Assembly: GCA_903896545.1 (NCBI GenBank)
Contig: CAITYF010000108.1
Span: 1 to 64,000 of the forward strand
DNA from: an uncultured Myxococcales bacterium
GTDB lineage: Bacteria; Myxococcota_A; UBA9042
Direction of reading: 5' to 3'
DNA: 64,000 nt
Shown: positions 1-10,200 of the stretch, in pieces
Numbering within the stretch: the first letter of the stretch is position 1
How the letters are laid out: each line of letters starts with the position of its first letter
Notes under the pieces: generated by a model
Databases searched by the model: none
What the model saw: only the letters and a program-made list of their open reading frames with translations
What the model was told of the DNA's origin: nothing
Translations under genes and position numbers: made by a program

Positions 1-597
1 AAGAAGGCGCTGGCGGATGCCAAAGCAGCGGAAGCCAAGGCCGCCGCCGCCGAAGCGAAGCGTGCAGCGGCAGACGCCAAGAAGGCCGCGGCCGAGAAGG
101 CAGCGGCGGAAAAAGCGGCGAAGGTTGCGAAACCGGCAAGTGCGGTCGCCCTGCCCGTCGCGGCAACGCCCGTTGCCGAGCCGCCGGCGGAAGAGCACTC
201 GGCAGAAGAAAAGGCGGCAGCGGAGGCGGCGAAGGCCGCGATGGAAGCCAAGGCAGCAGCTCAAGCGCGGGCGGCGGCAGAAGCAAAAGCAGCGGCGGAA
301 GCGCGCGCCGCCGCGGAAGCGCGCGCCGATGCGGAACGAAAAGCGGCGCTTCAGGCGCGCGTGGAAGCCGAAAAGAAAGCGGAGGCAGAGGCGCGCGCCG
401 CAGCGGAAGCCAAGAATCCCAAGCCTGAACCCGAGGCGAAGCCTGCGCCGAGGACAGACGGTGAGTACAAAGTCGTGCCGGAAGAGCAGCCGGCGCCGCC
501 CGCTGAGGTCAAGTTGCCCAACGCGCATTCCGCGACGGACGAGACGGATCTGGCTCCCATCAAGCGCGTCAAAAAGAGCCGCGGAGGCAGCCAATGA
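1..597 (+). CDS. Ala/Lys/Glu-rich (TolA-like low-complexity) protein, 5' truncated by window edge
   Basis: Frame 1 is open from base 1 (KKALADAKAAEAKAAAAEAKRAAADAKKAAAEKAAAEK...KRVKKSRGGSQ*); ATGA overlap with the next gene. Confidence 0.7.
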   Translation, partial: KKALADAKAAEAKAAAAEAKRAAADAKKAAAEKAAAEKAAKVAKPASAVALPVAATPVAEPPAEEHSAEEKAAAEAAKAAMEAKAAAQARAAAEAKAAAEARAAAEARADAERKAALQARVEAEKKAEAEARAAAEAKNPKPEPEAKPAPRTDGEYKVVPEEQPAPPAEVKLPNAHSATDETDLAPIKRVKKSRGGSQ

Positions 598-3566
598 GAC
601 TGCACACACTGTGGCAAAAGAGCGTTGTAGCGAGCGCGCTGCTTCTGGGATGCGGCGGCGCGCCGGTCGTGCAGTCGGGACCGACCGTCGGCGCGGACGG
701 GATACCGTTGGATTGGCCCGACCGTCCGGCGGTGCAAGGTTCCGTCGCAGCGCGTTGGCCGAGCGAGGAACGACTACTCGTCGGCAGTCCGGATCTGGGC
801 AAAGGCGTGCAGGTCCACGTCATCGCGCGGCATGACAGCCCCGCTGTGTTCCTGCGCTGGGTGATTCCCGGCGGACGCGCCCTGGAGTTCACCGGCAAGG
901 ACGGCAAGATCACGCCGCGTTGGCCGGAGGGCACGGTGCAGCTCGCTGCCGAACTGGCGACGATGGGCACGCGCGGCTATCTCGGCGCGGCTTTTGCGGC
1001 ACAAGTCGCGAACCTCGGCGCGCAAGTCGAGCTGATGGCGCTGCCGGACGCGGTCGTCGTCGACGTGCACGTGCTGAGCCACCGGCTGCCGCAAGTTCTG
1101 GCCTTAGTGAAAGACGCGCTGATCGCGCCAGAACTGGACGCGTCTCTCCTCGAAGCGCTCAAACAGCGGCACCACGCCGATCTGGCCAATGAAGCGCAGG
1201 AACCCGCTGCGGTCGCGAATCGACTGGCGCGGCGGCTGGTTTTTGGCCCGACACACCCGTACGGTTCGCTGGGGCTGACGCTGGAATCGATCGGCAAGAT
1301 TACCCGCAAGCAGGTGCAGGAAGCGGCGGCAACGGCGTTTCGGTTGGGCGGAAGTCATCTGGTCGTCGTCGGCGACGTCGAGACGGCGGCGCTCGCCGCT
1401 TCCGTGGAGCGCGTGTTCGGTGCCACGATCGACCTGCCGTCGGCCGCGGTGCCTCTGCCGTTGCCTGTCAGCGAAGCGACCGCTCGCGGCTGCCACCTCA
1501 TCGCGTTGCCTGACGCCAGCCAGACCGCCGTCGTCCTGGCGACGAACGCCCCGCGGCGCTCGGACGCCTTGTGGCCCGAACTGCAGGTGACGAATCAAGT
1601 GCTGGGCGGCTCGGCGTCGTCGCGGCTTTTTGACGCGCTGCGCGAGAAACGCGGCATTGGCTACGGCGCATCGTCGCATCTGGAAGGACGATTGGTTGGT
1701 GGCGGCTGGTTCATCGCGTCCAACGTGCGAACGGAAACGACGGTTGAAGCGCTCGGCGTGATTCAAGGCGAGCTGGCGCGGCTGAAGGCCGAAGTGCCCG
1801 CAGACGACGAACTGACGGCGGCCAAACGGTTCATCACCGGGCAATTCGCGCTGAATCTGGCGGACGGGGACGAAGTTGCGGATCTGTTGGCGATGTCGGC
1901 GCTCTACCGCTTGGCGCCGGAGACGACGGAAAAGTACCTCGGACAAGTGGAAAACCTGACGGCGGATCGCGTGGCGGAGCAGAGCGCGCGGTGGCCGGAA
2001 TTGGACGGAAGCGTCGTGGTGCTCGCCGGCAACCTGAGCGCGCTGCGGCCGACGATCGACGCGCGCTGCGGTCGCGTGGTCGAGCACGACGCGCAAGGCA
2101 AACTGCTCCGGGTGTTTGTGGGCAGCGATCGCGAGATGTCCGATGTGGCGCGCGCCAACGCGTTTGCGCTGTGGGCCAAGAGCGCGGACGGTCTCGACGT
2201 GCTGACCCGCTACGTGACGAAGACGAGCCACGCGGCGCGCTATCGGGCACAGGCGCTGACGGCGCTCGGGGCATCGGCACAGTCGGGCAAGGTGCTGGAG
2301 ATCGGCCGCAAGGCGGAGGATTGGCCTGAGGTGGCGGCGGAGCTGGTCCAAGCGATGCTGGCGCGCTTGGCGTCTGGCACGCCGGAGCAGAACGCTGAAC
2401 TGCGCGCGACCGTTCTGGCGATGGCTGACGGCGTGACGGGCACGAGTCTGCCGCCCGACCTGACGCCCGAGGCAGCGACTGCGGCAAAGAAGCAGCTCGC
2501 CAACTGGGCGCTTTCCGGCATGAACGCAGCGCTGCCGCCCGACGAACTGAAAGTGCGCGCCGGTCGCCTCGCCGACGGCGATCTGGCGCGTTTGGGCGCA
2601 GGTCTGCCGCCGGACGTTCTGGAACGCTGGATCGCCGGCGACGTGCGGCGTCACGAAGCAGCTGCGGCGCTCGTTGCCCAAGCCTCGCCGGAAGCGACCG
2701 ACGCGCTGATTTCCGGCTATCGCCAGTTCCTGAAGACGGGCGGCGCGCCCGATCAGGAGGACCTCCGCACGTTGGGGCAATTGGGCTCGGTGGAAGGGCT
2801 GCTGTTGCTCTTGAACCTGCACGCCAGTCTGGAGCGTCACGATGCCGTCGCCGCGCAACAGGCCACGATGCAGACGATCCGTGCCGACCTCGCGCACATG
2901 CCGCCACAGAAGATCGCGGCGATGTTTGACAAGCTCGACCCACTGCTTGAATCGCTCTTGCACATGCACAACGCAGACGACCGTTTTTGGGCGGCGGAGC
3001 TGCTCGTCACCTATCGCGGGCTGGACGGATTGCGCCGCGTACTGTCTGAGATCGCGGTGGACGACCACTATCAGAAGCCGGAGTGGCATACGGTTGATCC
3101 CAAGGTGGCGCTCGCCCATTTGGCACGCGACGTGATCGCGCCGATTGGCCCGCAGAAGCTGCAGCCGCTGCTCATGGCGACCTTGGTCCGCAACCAAGCA
3201 ATGGGCAAAGTGATCGCCGTGACAACGCTGAAAGCGCTGGGCGATGACGCGTCGATTCAGGCGCTGAAGACGTTGGGCGACGAGACGGATATCGCCGCGC
3301 TGTTGAATCTTTCTGGCCCGCTGTCCGTTCACGAGTTGGCGCTAGCGGCGGTGGACGTCTGCAAGTACGTTGCGGAGGTCGATGCGCTGGAGCGTGCGGG
3401 CAAGTTGGACCCGGCTTCGGCGGAAAAACACCGCACTGCGGCGTTTGGTACGTACGATTTGCTGGACAAACGCTTGCGCGCAGAAGTGAATCGTCAAGTG
3501 TCTGGCGCACCCGCAACACCCGATGCGACGCCAGACGCCGGTGTCTCAGTCCCGGTTGCGCCCTAG
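594..3566 (+). CDS. M16 (insulinase-like) family lipoprotein with degenerate zinc motif and helical C-terminal region
   Basis: Signal/lipobox VVASALLLGCGG; M16 C-domain signature ALREKRGIGYGASSHLEGRLVGGGWFIASNV; HxxEH not found in the N domain. Confidence 0.8.
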   Translation: MRLHTLWQKSVVASALLLGCGGAPVVQSGPTVGADGIPLDWPDRPAVQGSVAARWPSEERLLVGSPDLGKGVQVHVIARHDSPAVFLRWVIPGGRALEFTGKDGKITPRWPEGTVQLAAELATMGTRGYLGAAFAAQVANLGAQVELMALPDAVVVDVHVLSHRLPQVLALVKDALIAPELDASLLEALKQRHHADLANEAQEPAAVANRLARRLVFGPTHPYGSLGLTLESIGKITRKQVQEAAATAFRLGGSHLVVVGDVETAALAASVERVFGATIDLPSAAVPLPLPVSEATARGCHLIALPDASQTAVVLATNAPRRSDALWPELQVTNQVLGGSASSRLFDALREKRGIGYGASSHLEGRLVGGGWFIASNVRTETTVEALGVIQGELARLKAEVPADDELTAAKRFITGQFALNLADGDEVADLLAMSALYRLAPETTEKYLGQVENLTADRVAEQSARWPELDGSVVVLAGNLSALRPTIDARCGRVVEHDAQGKLLRVFVGSDREMSDVARANAFALWAKSADGLDVLTRYVTKTSHAARYRAQALTALGASAQSGKVLEIGRKAEDWPEVAAELVQAMLARLASGTPEQNAELRATVLAMADGVTGTSLPPDLTPEAATAAKKQLANWALSGMNAALPPDELKVRAGRLADGDLARLGAGLPPDVLERWIAGDVRRHEAAAALVAQASPEATDALISGYRQFLKTGGAPDQEDLRTLGQLGSVEGLLLLLNLHASLERHDAVAAQQATMQTIRADLAHMPPQKIAAMFDKLDPLLESLLHMHNADDRFWAAELLVTYRGLDGLRRVLSEIAVDDHYQKPEWHTVDPKVALAHLARDVIAPIGPQKLQPLLMATLVRNQAMGKVIAVTTLKALGDDASIQALKTLGDETDIAALLNLSGPLSVHELALAAVDVCKYVAEVDALERAGKLDPASAEKHRTAAFGTYDLLDKRLRAEVNRQVSGAPATPDATPDAGVSVPVAP

Positions 3567-3579
3567 TCGGCGCGAGGCC

Positions 3580-4179
3580 ATGCGTGCGATGATGCCAAAA
3601 CTTCTTCTATTTCTTACGCTTCTTTGCGCGGCACCCGCGTGGGCGGCGGGCGATGACACAAAGCCACGGCACGTTCAGGCCGGCGCGCTCATGACGCTGC
3701 TGAAGGCGCCGCACCCGGAAATCCAGGGTCCCGCGCTCTCGCGGCTTGGACCGGACGTGCCCGCGCTGCTGGTGGAATACGCGACGTCGATCGATCAACC
3801 CGTGCAAGTGCGTTTGCGCGCGCTGTCGTGGTTGCAGTGGTTCCCGTCGTCGCAGAGTAAAGCGGTGTTGATGGACGTGTTACGCGCCAAAAATACCGAC
3901 GTGCGAACGATTCGCGTGTGCTTGCGCGCGCTGGCGGCTGGCTTCGGCGCGGAAATGTTGACGACCGAGCGCGACTACTTGGAGCACAAAAACGTCCACG
4001 TCAGAGAGGCGGCTGCCTGGGCTCTCGGTGACATCGATGATCGCCGCGTACGTGACGTTTTGGTGGCACACCTCGACCGGGAGGCCGATATCGCGGTACG
4101 TGATGCCATCATGGCGTCGCTCAAGCGCATCGGCACGCGCGAGGCCGCTGAGGTCGACAAGCGCAAACCCACGCGTTAG
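3580..4179 (+). CDS. Secreted HEAT-repeat-like protein
   Basis: Signal peptide MRAMMPKLLLFLTLLCAAPAWA; repeats HVREAAAWALGDIDDRRVRDVLVAHL; ATG at 3580 preferred over the 3523 ORF start, which overlaps the upstream gene. Confidence 0.7.
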   Translation: MRAMMPKLLLFLTLLCAAPAWAAGDDTKPRHVQAGALMTLLKAPHPEIQGPALSRLGPDVPALLVEYATSIDQPVQVRLRALSWLQWFPSSQSKAVLMDVLRAKNTDVRTIRVCLRALAAGFGAEMLTTERDYLEHKNVHVREAAAWALGDIDDRRVRDVLVAHLDREADIAVRDAIMASLKRIGTREAAEVDKRKPTR

Positions 4180-4215
4180 GCCACGTACGGCCGCGCGAAA
4201 CACGGAGAGGATAGC

Positions 4216-5124
4216 ATGGCAACGGCTTCAGCCTTCAGGCCTGAAGGAACATTTACCGCGATCGTCACGCCCATGAAGAGTGACGACGCGCGTTCGCTCG
4301 ATCTGGACGCGCTAGAACGGCTCGTCGAGCAGCAAATCGCCGGGACCATCGACGGTCTGGTGGCGTGCGGCACGACGGGCGAAGCGGTGACGCTCACGGA
4401 TGAGGAATGGGCCACGGTCGTACAGTCGACCATTCGCTTTGCTCGCGGGCGCGTGCCTGTGATCGCGGGAACGGGCACCAACAGCACGCACAAGACGATC
4501 ACGCTGTCGCAAAAGGCCCAGGATTTTGGTGCCGATGCGCTGCTCGTCGTGACACCCTACTACAACAAGCCCTCGCAGGCCGGACTTCTGGCGCACTATC
4601 AGGCGGTTGCCGCGTCGGTGACGCTGCCGATCATCTTGTACAATGTGCCGGGGCGTACGGGCTGCAACTTGCTGCCGACGACCGTCGCGGAACTCGCGCG
4701 CGTGCCGAACATCGTCGCGGTGAAGGAAGCTGCCGGATCACTGGAGCAGGTGCTCGATTTGTGTCGCCTCGTGCCGCCGGGCTTTTCTGTGCTGTCCGGT
4801 GAAGACGCGTTGTGCCTGCCGCTTTTTGCCGTCGGCGGCCATGGCGTCATTTCCGTGATGTCCAACCCCGCGCCGGCTCTGACCGCCGCGTTGTACCGCG
4901 ATTTTCGCGCTGGCCGCATCGATCAGGCCGCCAAGGGTCAGCAAGCGCTGCATCCGCTGATTAAGACGCTGTTTTCTGAGCCCAATCCGCAGCCCGCCAA
5001 GATGGCGATGCACCTGCTGGGGATCATGAATCCCGACGTGCGGATGCCGCTGGTGACCGCTTCGGACGCCACGCGCGCCGCGCTGGTTCGCGATCTGCGG
5101 GCGTTGGGGCTTCTGCCCGGGTAA
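4216..5124 (+). CDS. dapA: 4-hydroxy-tetrahydrodipicolinate synthase
   Basis: GTFTAIVTPM...GLVACGTTGEAVTLTDEE...VVTPYYNKPSQAGLLAHY...ILYNVPGRTGCNL...VAVKEAAGS. Confidence 0.95.
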   Translation: MATASAFRPEGTFTAIVTPMKSDDARSLDLDALERLVEQQIAGTIDGLVACGTTGEAVTLTDEEWATVVQSTIRFARGRVPVIAGTGTNSTHKTITLSQKAQDFGADALLVVTPYYNKPSQAGLLAHYQAVAASVTLPIILYNVPGRTGCNLLPTTVAELARVPNIVAVKEAAGSLEQVLDLCRLVPPGFSVLSGEDALCLPLFAVGGHGVISVMSNPAPALTAALYRDFRAGRIDQAAKGQQALHPLIKTLFSEPNPQPAKMAMHLLGIMNPDVRMPLVTASDATRAALVRDLRALGLLPG

Positions 5125-5293
5125 ATTCCGCTTCAATTCCTCCGTAGCCCTGCCGATGTGCTGCACTCGCTTGACGGGCGCGTGCAATGCCGCTATCAGC
5201 CTGATGTGGATCTGTGCGACGCTGTGATCAGGCCTTGGCCTGCCCCGGCGTCCACGGAGGCTACGCGGTAAACGGCCAAGGGGGAGCCCCGGT

Positions 5294-7015
5294 ATGTTCA
5301 GAATCCTCGCTTACGGTGCCACCCATGTGGGACGCGAGCGAAAGAACAACGAGGACGCGTTTCGCATCTCGCCGGAATCAGGTCTCTACCTGGTCTGCGA
5401 CGGCATGGGCGGACACGCGTCAGGGGAAATCGCCAGCCAAATTGCCTCCGACGCGATGGTTCGCTTCATCAGTCAGGACGTTCACCGCCCCGACGTTCGC
5501 TGGCCGATCGACACGCCCAATGGCCTTCCCGAAGAATCGCGCATGCTCGACGCTGCCGTTCGGATCGCCAACAGCGAGGTATTTGCCGCCGCCCAGCACA
5601 ATCCGCTGCACAAAGGCATGGGCACGACCGTGGTCGCGGTTCTCGCGGGAACGTACCGACTCGGTCTGGTGCACGTGGGCGACAGCCGCATCTACCGTCT
5701 GCGCGACGGAGAACTGTCGCAAATCACGGAAGATCACAGCCTGCTGAATTTCTACATTCAGACGCGTCCGATGTCGGCTGATCAGATCAAGCAGTTCGCA
5801 GGCAAGAACGTCATCGTCCGCGCCGTGGGTCTACGCGATGCCGTTGAGCCAGACGTGCAGGTGCAGGATTACCACGAGGGCGACATCTACCTGCTGTGCT
5901 CAGACGGCGTGACCGACATGGTTGACGACGCGATCATCGCCGCGACGCTCCAGGACGGCGCGAGTGAGTTGGCACAAACCGCGGAACGTCTGATCGATCA
6001 CGCCCTGAATGGCGGCGGCAAGGACAACATCACGGTTGTACTGCTGCAGGTCGTCAAGGTTCCGGATGAGTCGCGCAGTCGCCTTTCCGCGCGTTCGACG
6101 CTGCCGATGGACACCGACGAGATGGGCGCGGACATCGAACACGACGATCTGGAAGACACGAGTCCAGGTTTTGACATTCGCACAGCGGATCCGTCAGACG
6201 CGGAAACGCTGACGGAGATCGAGGTGCGTCAGACCAGCGTTCTGCGCAAGCACGCGCGGACGCAGGAAGTGCCGTACCGCCCGTGGCAGCAAGCTGAACT
6301 GAACGCGCCGGCCAAGCCGGGTATGCCGCTGCCGTACCGGCGCGGGGTGCCGCTGGAGGTGCAGATTTCGGCGGATGTGGACACGCAGGCGCCTACGGAT
6401 CCACACGGGATGCCACACGTTCCACCGGTGCCGGCGGTCCGCGAGTCGCATCGCCACCCAGACTTGGCGCGCACGGCGAAGCACCCGTCACCGCGGGAGA
6501 GCCAGCCGTTCGCGCCGATTCAGCCGCCGAAGCCTGTCGTGAACGACGATGACGCGGTGACGGCGGACTTGCCGCAGGTGAAGGTGCCGGTACAGCCCAT
6601 GCTGCGCGTGCGTGTGGATGGGGCGCCCTACCAGAGTGGCGCGATCGAGGCGGACGGCGAGAAGCCAGCTGCCGCCGAGGACACGGAACGCGTGGACGGT
6701 CAGGCGCGCGCGGCGGAAGTCGCGGAAGCGCGGCGCGCCCAACGAGTGGAGGACGCGGAAACGCCGGAGCAGCAGGAGGCGTTGCCGACCGAGGATCCAG
6801 TGCGTTCAGCTCTGCGGTCGACAGCAGTAGACAAGCCGAATCCGCGGCGCTCGGACGTCACGGCACCGCCAGAGACAGAGCCGGAACGCCCGAAATCGTC
6901 GCCGGCGATCCTCGTCCCGACGACGCCGGCACCGGCGCCGAATCCGCTGACGACGCTGAACGAGCACGTGCTGCACGAAGGGCTGCCGCTGGATGACGAC
7001 GAGGACGACGAGTAA
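5294..7015 (+). CDS. PP2C-family Ser/Thr protein phosphatase with long Pro/acidic tail
   Basis: THVGRERKNNEDAF...LVCDGMGGHASGEIAS...GMGTTVVAVL...VHVGDSRIYRLRDG...LCSDGVTDMVDD. Confidence 0.9.
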   Translation: MFRILAYGATHVGRERKNNEDAFRISPESGLYLVCDGMGGHASGEIASQIASDAMVRFISQDVHRPDVRWPIDTPNGLPEESRMLDAAVRIANSEVFAAAQHNPLHKGMGTTVVAVLAGTYRLGLVHVGDSRIYRLRDGELSQITEDHSLLNFYIQTRPMSADQIKQFAGKNVIVRAVGLRDAVEPDVQVQDYHEGDIYLLCSDGVTDMVDDAIIAATLQDGASELAQTAERLIDHALNGGGKDNITVVLLQVVKVPDESRSRLSARSTLPMDTDEMGADIEHDDLEDTSPGFDIRTADPSDAETLTEIEVRQTSVLRKHARTQEVPYRPWQQAELNAPAKPGMPLPYRRGVPLEVQISADVDTQAPTDPHGMPHVPPVPAVRESHRHPDLARTAKHPSPRESQPFAPIQPPKPVVNDDDAVTADLPQVKVPVQPMLRVRVDGAPYQSGAIEADGEKPAAAEDTERVDGQARAAEVAEARRAQRVEDAETPEQQEALPTEDPVRSALRSTAVDKPNPRRSDVTAPPETEPERPKSSPAILVPTTPAPAPNPLTTLNEHVLHEGLPLDDDEDDE

Positions 7016-7217
7016 CTGACAAAGTGTGGAAGCGAGTGTGGCGCCGCGCGATCCCCCCCTCGGACGCGGTGAAACCTCAGCTGGAAATGCCCGCCAACTT
7101 GCGGTGACGGCATTTGATTTGCAAGACTGGATCGACAAAGCGTGTCTGCCGCCGCACTACGCGTTGGCAACGAGGAGCGCAATGGTGAATTGGGTGGGGC
7201 AGGCGCGGACAAGGCGC

Positions 7218-10200
7218 ATGGGAATGACGATCGCGGTGGCGCTGGCACTGGCGGCGCTGGTCGCATGCGGCAACACCAAGGCGGCTGGCGATGACGCGAC
7301 GACGACAAACAAAGACGCAACGGCGGACGTGAGCGTCACCAACGACAGCAACACCGACGACACGATCGCGGACACGGTCAGCAGCGACGTCAACCTCGAC
7401 GGCACGCCTGGCGACGCGATGACCGACGACAGCACGGGCGACGGCGACGCCACCTTCGACGTCAATAGCAGCTGCCCAGGCGGCGCGAACTGCCCGTGCA
7501 AGGTCAACGGCGATTGCGACAACAACGTCTGCTTGGAAGTGCCCGACGGCCACCGCTGCGGCATCGATTGCGGCGGCGGCGGTTGCCCCGGCGCGTTCTC
7601 GTGCGCGCTCATCACGGTCAGCGGCGGCGACAACCAGTACATTTGCGTGCCCAAGTGGAGCCGGTTGTGCGAGCCGTGCGACAACTCGAAGCTGTGCAGT
7701 TCCGCGTTGGGCAATGACAAAGGCGTCTGCATCGCCTACGGCGGCTTGGAGGGCAGCTTCTGCGGCAGCCAGTGCGCGGCTGACAGCGAATGCCCGACCG
7801 GCTACGGCTGCAAGGACGTCGTGAGCGTCGAGGGCAAGTCCGCCAAACAGTGCGCGCGCTTGCCGGACGGCGAGGCCCACATTCAGTGCCCGTGCGACGC
7901 CAATGCGACTGAACAAAAGTTGGCGACGACCTGCAATGCCGCGGTGGTCACCGGGGGCTCGTGTCCCGGCACGCGGGCGTGCGGCAGCAACGGCCTGAGC
8001 GCGTGTACGGCCTCCCCGTCAGCAACAGAACTCTGCGACGGCGTGGACAACGACTGCAACGGTCTCACCGACGACGTGGTCTGCGACGACAAGAACCTGT
8101 GCACCGACGACCTGTGTGTGGCCCTCGACCAGACATGCGCGCACACGCCCAACCAGTTGATTTGCTCGGACGGCAACGCGTGCAGCACCGGCGACGTGTG
8201 CCCAAGCGGCGTCTGCACCGGCAAGACGATCGACTGCGACGACCAGAACCCGTGCACTTCGGACAGCTGCGACACGAAGTTGGGCTGCCAGCACGAAAAT
8301 GCCGCGATTCCCTGCGACGACGGCAACGCGTGTACCTTGGGCGACACGTGCATCGACGGCAGCTGCGTGGTGGGCAAGAAGAAGGACTGCAACGACCAGA
8401 ATGCGTGCACCGCGGACGGCTGCAACAGCGTGAGTGGGGCCTGTGGGCATGCGCCGTTGACGGGGAATCTATGCACGGACGCAAACTTCTGCACCGAAGG
8501 CGACACGTGCACGGACGGCGTGTGCGCCGGCAAGGTTGTGGACTGCGACGACAAGAACGCGTGTACGACGGACTCCTGCGCGCCCACCAGCGGCTGCGAT
8601 CACGCCACATTCGATGGGGTCTGCGAGGACGGCAACTTCTGCACGGTGGGCGACACGTGCATCGACAGCGTGTGCATCAGCGGCAGCTCCAAGAACTGCA
8701 ACGACCAAAATGCCTGCACCGGCGACAGCTGCGACGTCACGACGGGCAACTGCGTGAACAAGCCGCTGAACGGCGCTGTATGCAATGACGGGAATTTCTG
8801 CACGTTGAGTGACGCGTGCACCGACACCGTGTGCAGCGGCACGCTGGTCAACTGCGACGACCAAAACCCGTGTACGTCGGACAGCTGCGACCCGAAGTCG
8901 GGCTGCACGCACACGAGTATCGTGGGCGCCTGCGAAGACGGCAGCTTCTGCACGTTAAACGACGTGTGCGTCAACGACGTCTGCGTGCCCGGCAGCGCCA
9001 AGAACTGCGACGACAACAACGCGTGTACAGCGGATAACTGCGACGCGAAAACCGGTAGCTGCATCCACAACAACTTGACGTCCCCCTGCAGCGACGGCAA
9101 CGCCTGCACAGCCGGCGACACCTGCGCTGGCGGCAGCTGCCTGGGCGTCACTGCAAACTGCGATGACTCCAATTTGTGCACCGACGACAGCTGCGATCCG
9201 AAGATCGGCTGCCTCCACGCTGGCAACAGCAAGCCGTGTGACGACAGCAACGCGTGTACGACCGGCGACGTGTGCGTGACGTTCTTCAGCATCAGCGGCT
9301 GTGCAGGCAATGCCATCAACGCGACGGTCGTGTGCGACGACAGCAACACGTGCACGACCGACACCTGCACGCCCAGCACCGGCTGCACCTGGACGCCCAA
9401 GTCCGGCGCGATTTGCGACGACTACAACCCCTGCACGCAGGACGACACGTGCAACGCGAACGCGGTCTGCGTCAGCGGCCAGAACGTCTGCGGGTGCATG
9501 AGCGACGGGGACTGCATCCAGAGCGGGAACTTGTGTACGGGTGCGCTGTACTGCGACAAAGCCGCAGCGCCGTACTATTGCAAGATCGACCCGAAGACCG
9601 TGGTCAAGTGCGACGCCTCACAGGACGGTCAGTGCAAGTCCACGGCGTGCGAGCCCGGCAGCGGTAAGTGCGTCACCAGCAACCTGACCGACAGCAAGGC
9701 GTGCGACGCGGACAGCAGCGTGTGTACGATCGCCGACGCGTGCCAGTCGGGCAGCTGCACGCCAGGCACAACGTTGCCGTGCGACGACAGCAACCCGTGC
9801 ACGACGGACGCATGCGACCCGAAAAACGCCTGCACGCACAGCAACAACGCCGGCACTTGCAGCGACGGCAACGCGTGCACGGTCAACGACACCTGCGCGG
9901 GTGGCGGCTGCATTTCGGGCGCGCAAAAGACCTGCAACGACGGCAGCACCTGCACAACCGACAGCTGCGACACGGTGGGCGGCGACTGCGTATTCGACCC
10001 GACTTTTTGGAACGGCAAGGACTGCGACGCCGATGGCAGCGTCTGCACGCCGGGCGACAAGTGCGCTGCGGGCGTGTGCGTCGCGGGCGCGCAATTGAGC
10101 TGCGACGACCAGAACGTGTGCACCAACGACGCGTGCGACCCCAAAAACGGCTGCACGCACAGCAACAACGCCGGCAGTTGCAACGACGGGAACGCGTGTA

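Noticed and set aside
1-597. Ala/Lys-rich repeat DNA considered as a microsatellite or repeat element
   Set aside because: Continuous open frame and ATGA coupling to the next gene support a low-complexity protein segment
1104-3332. 742-aa minus-strand ORF opposite the M16-like gene
   Set aside because: Same antisense GC artefact; low-complexity Arg/Gln composition and no conserved motifs
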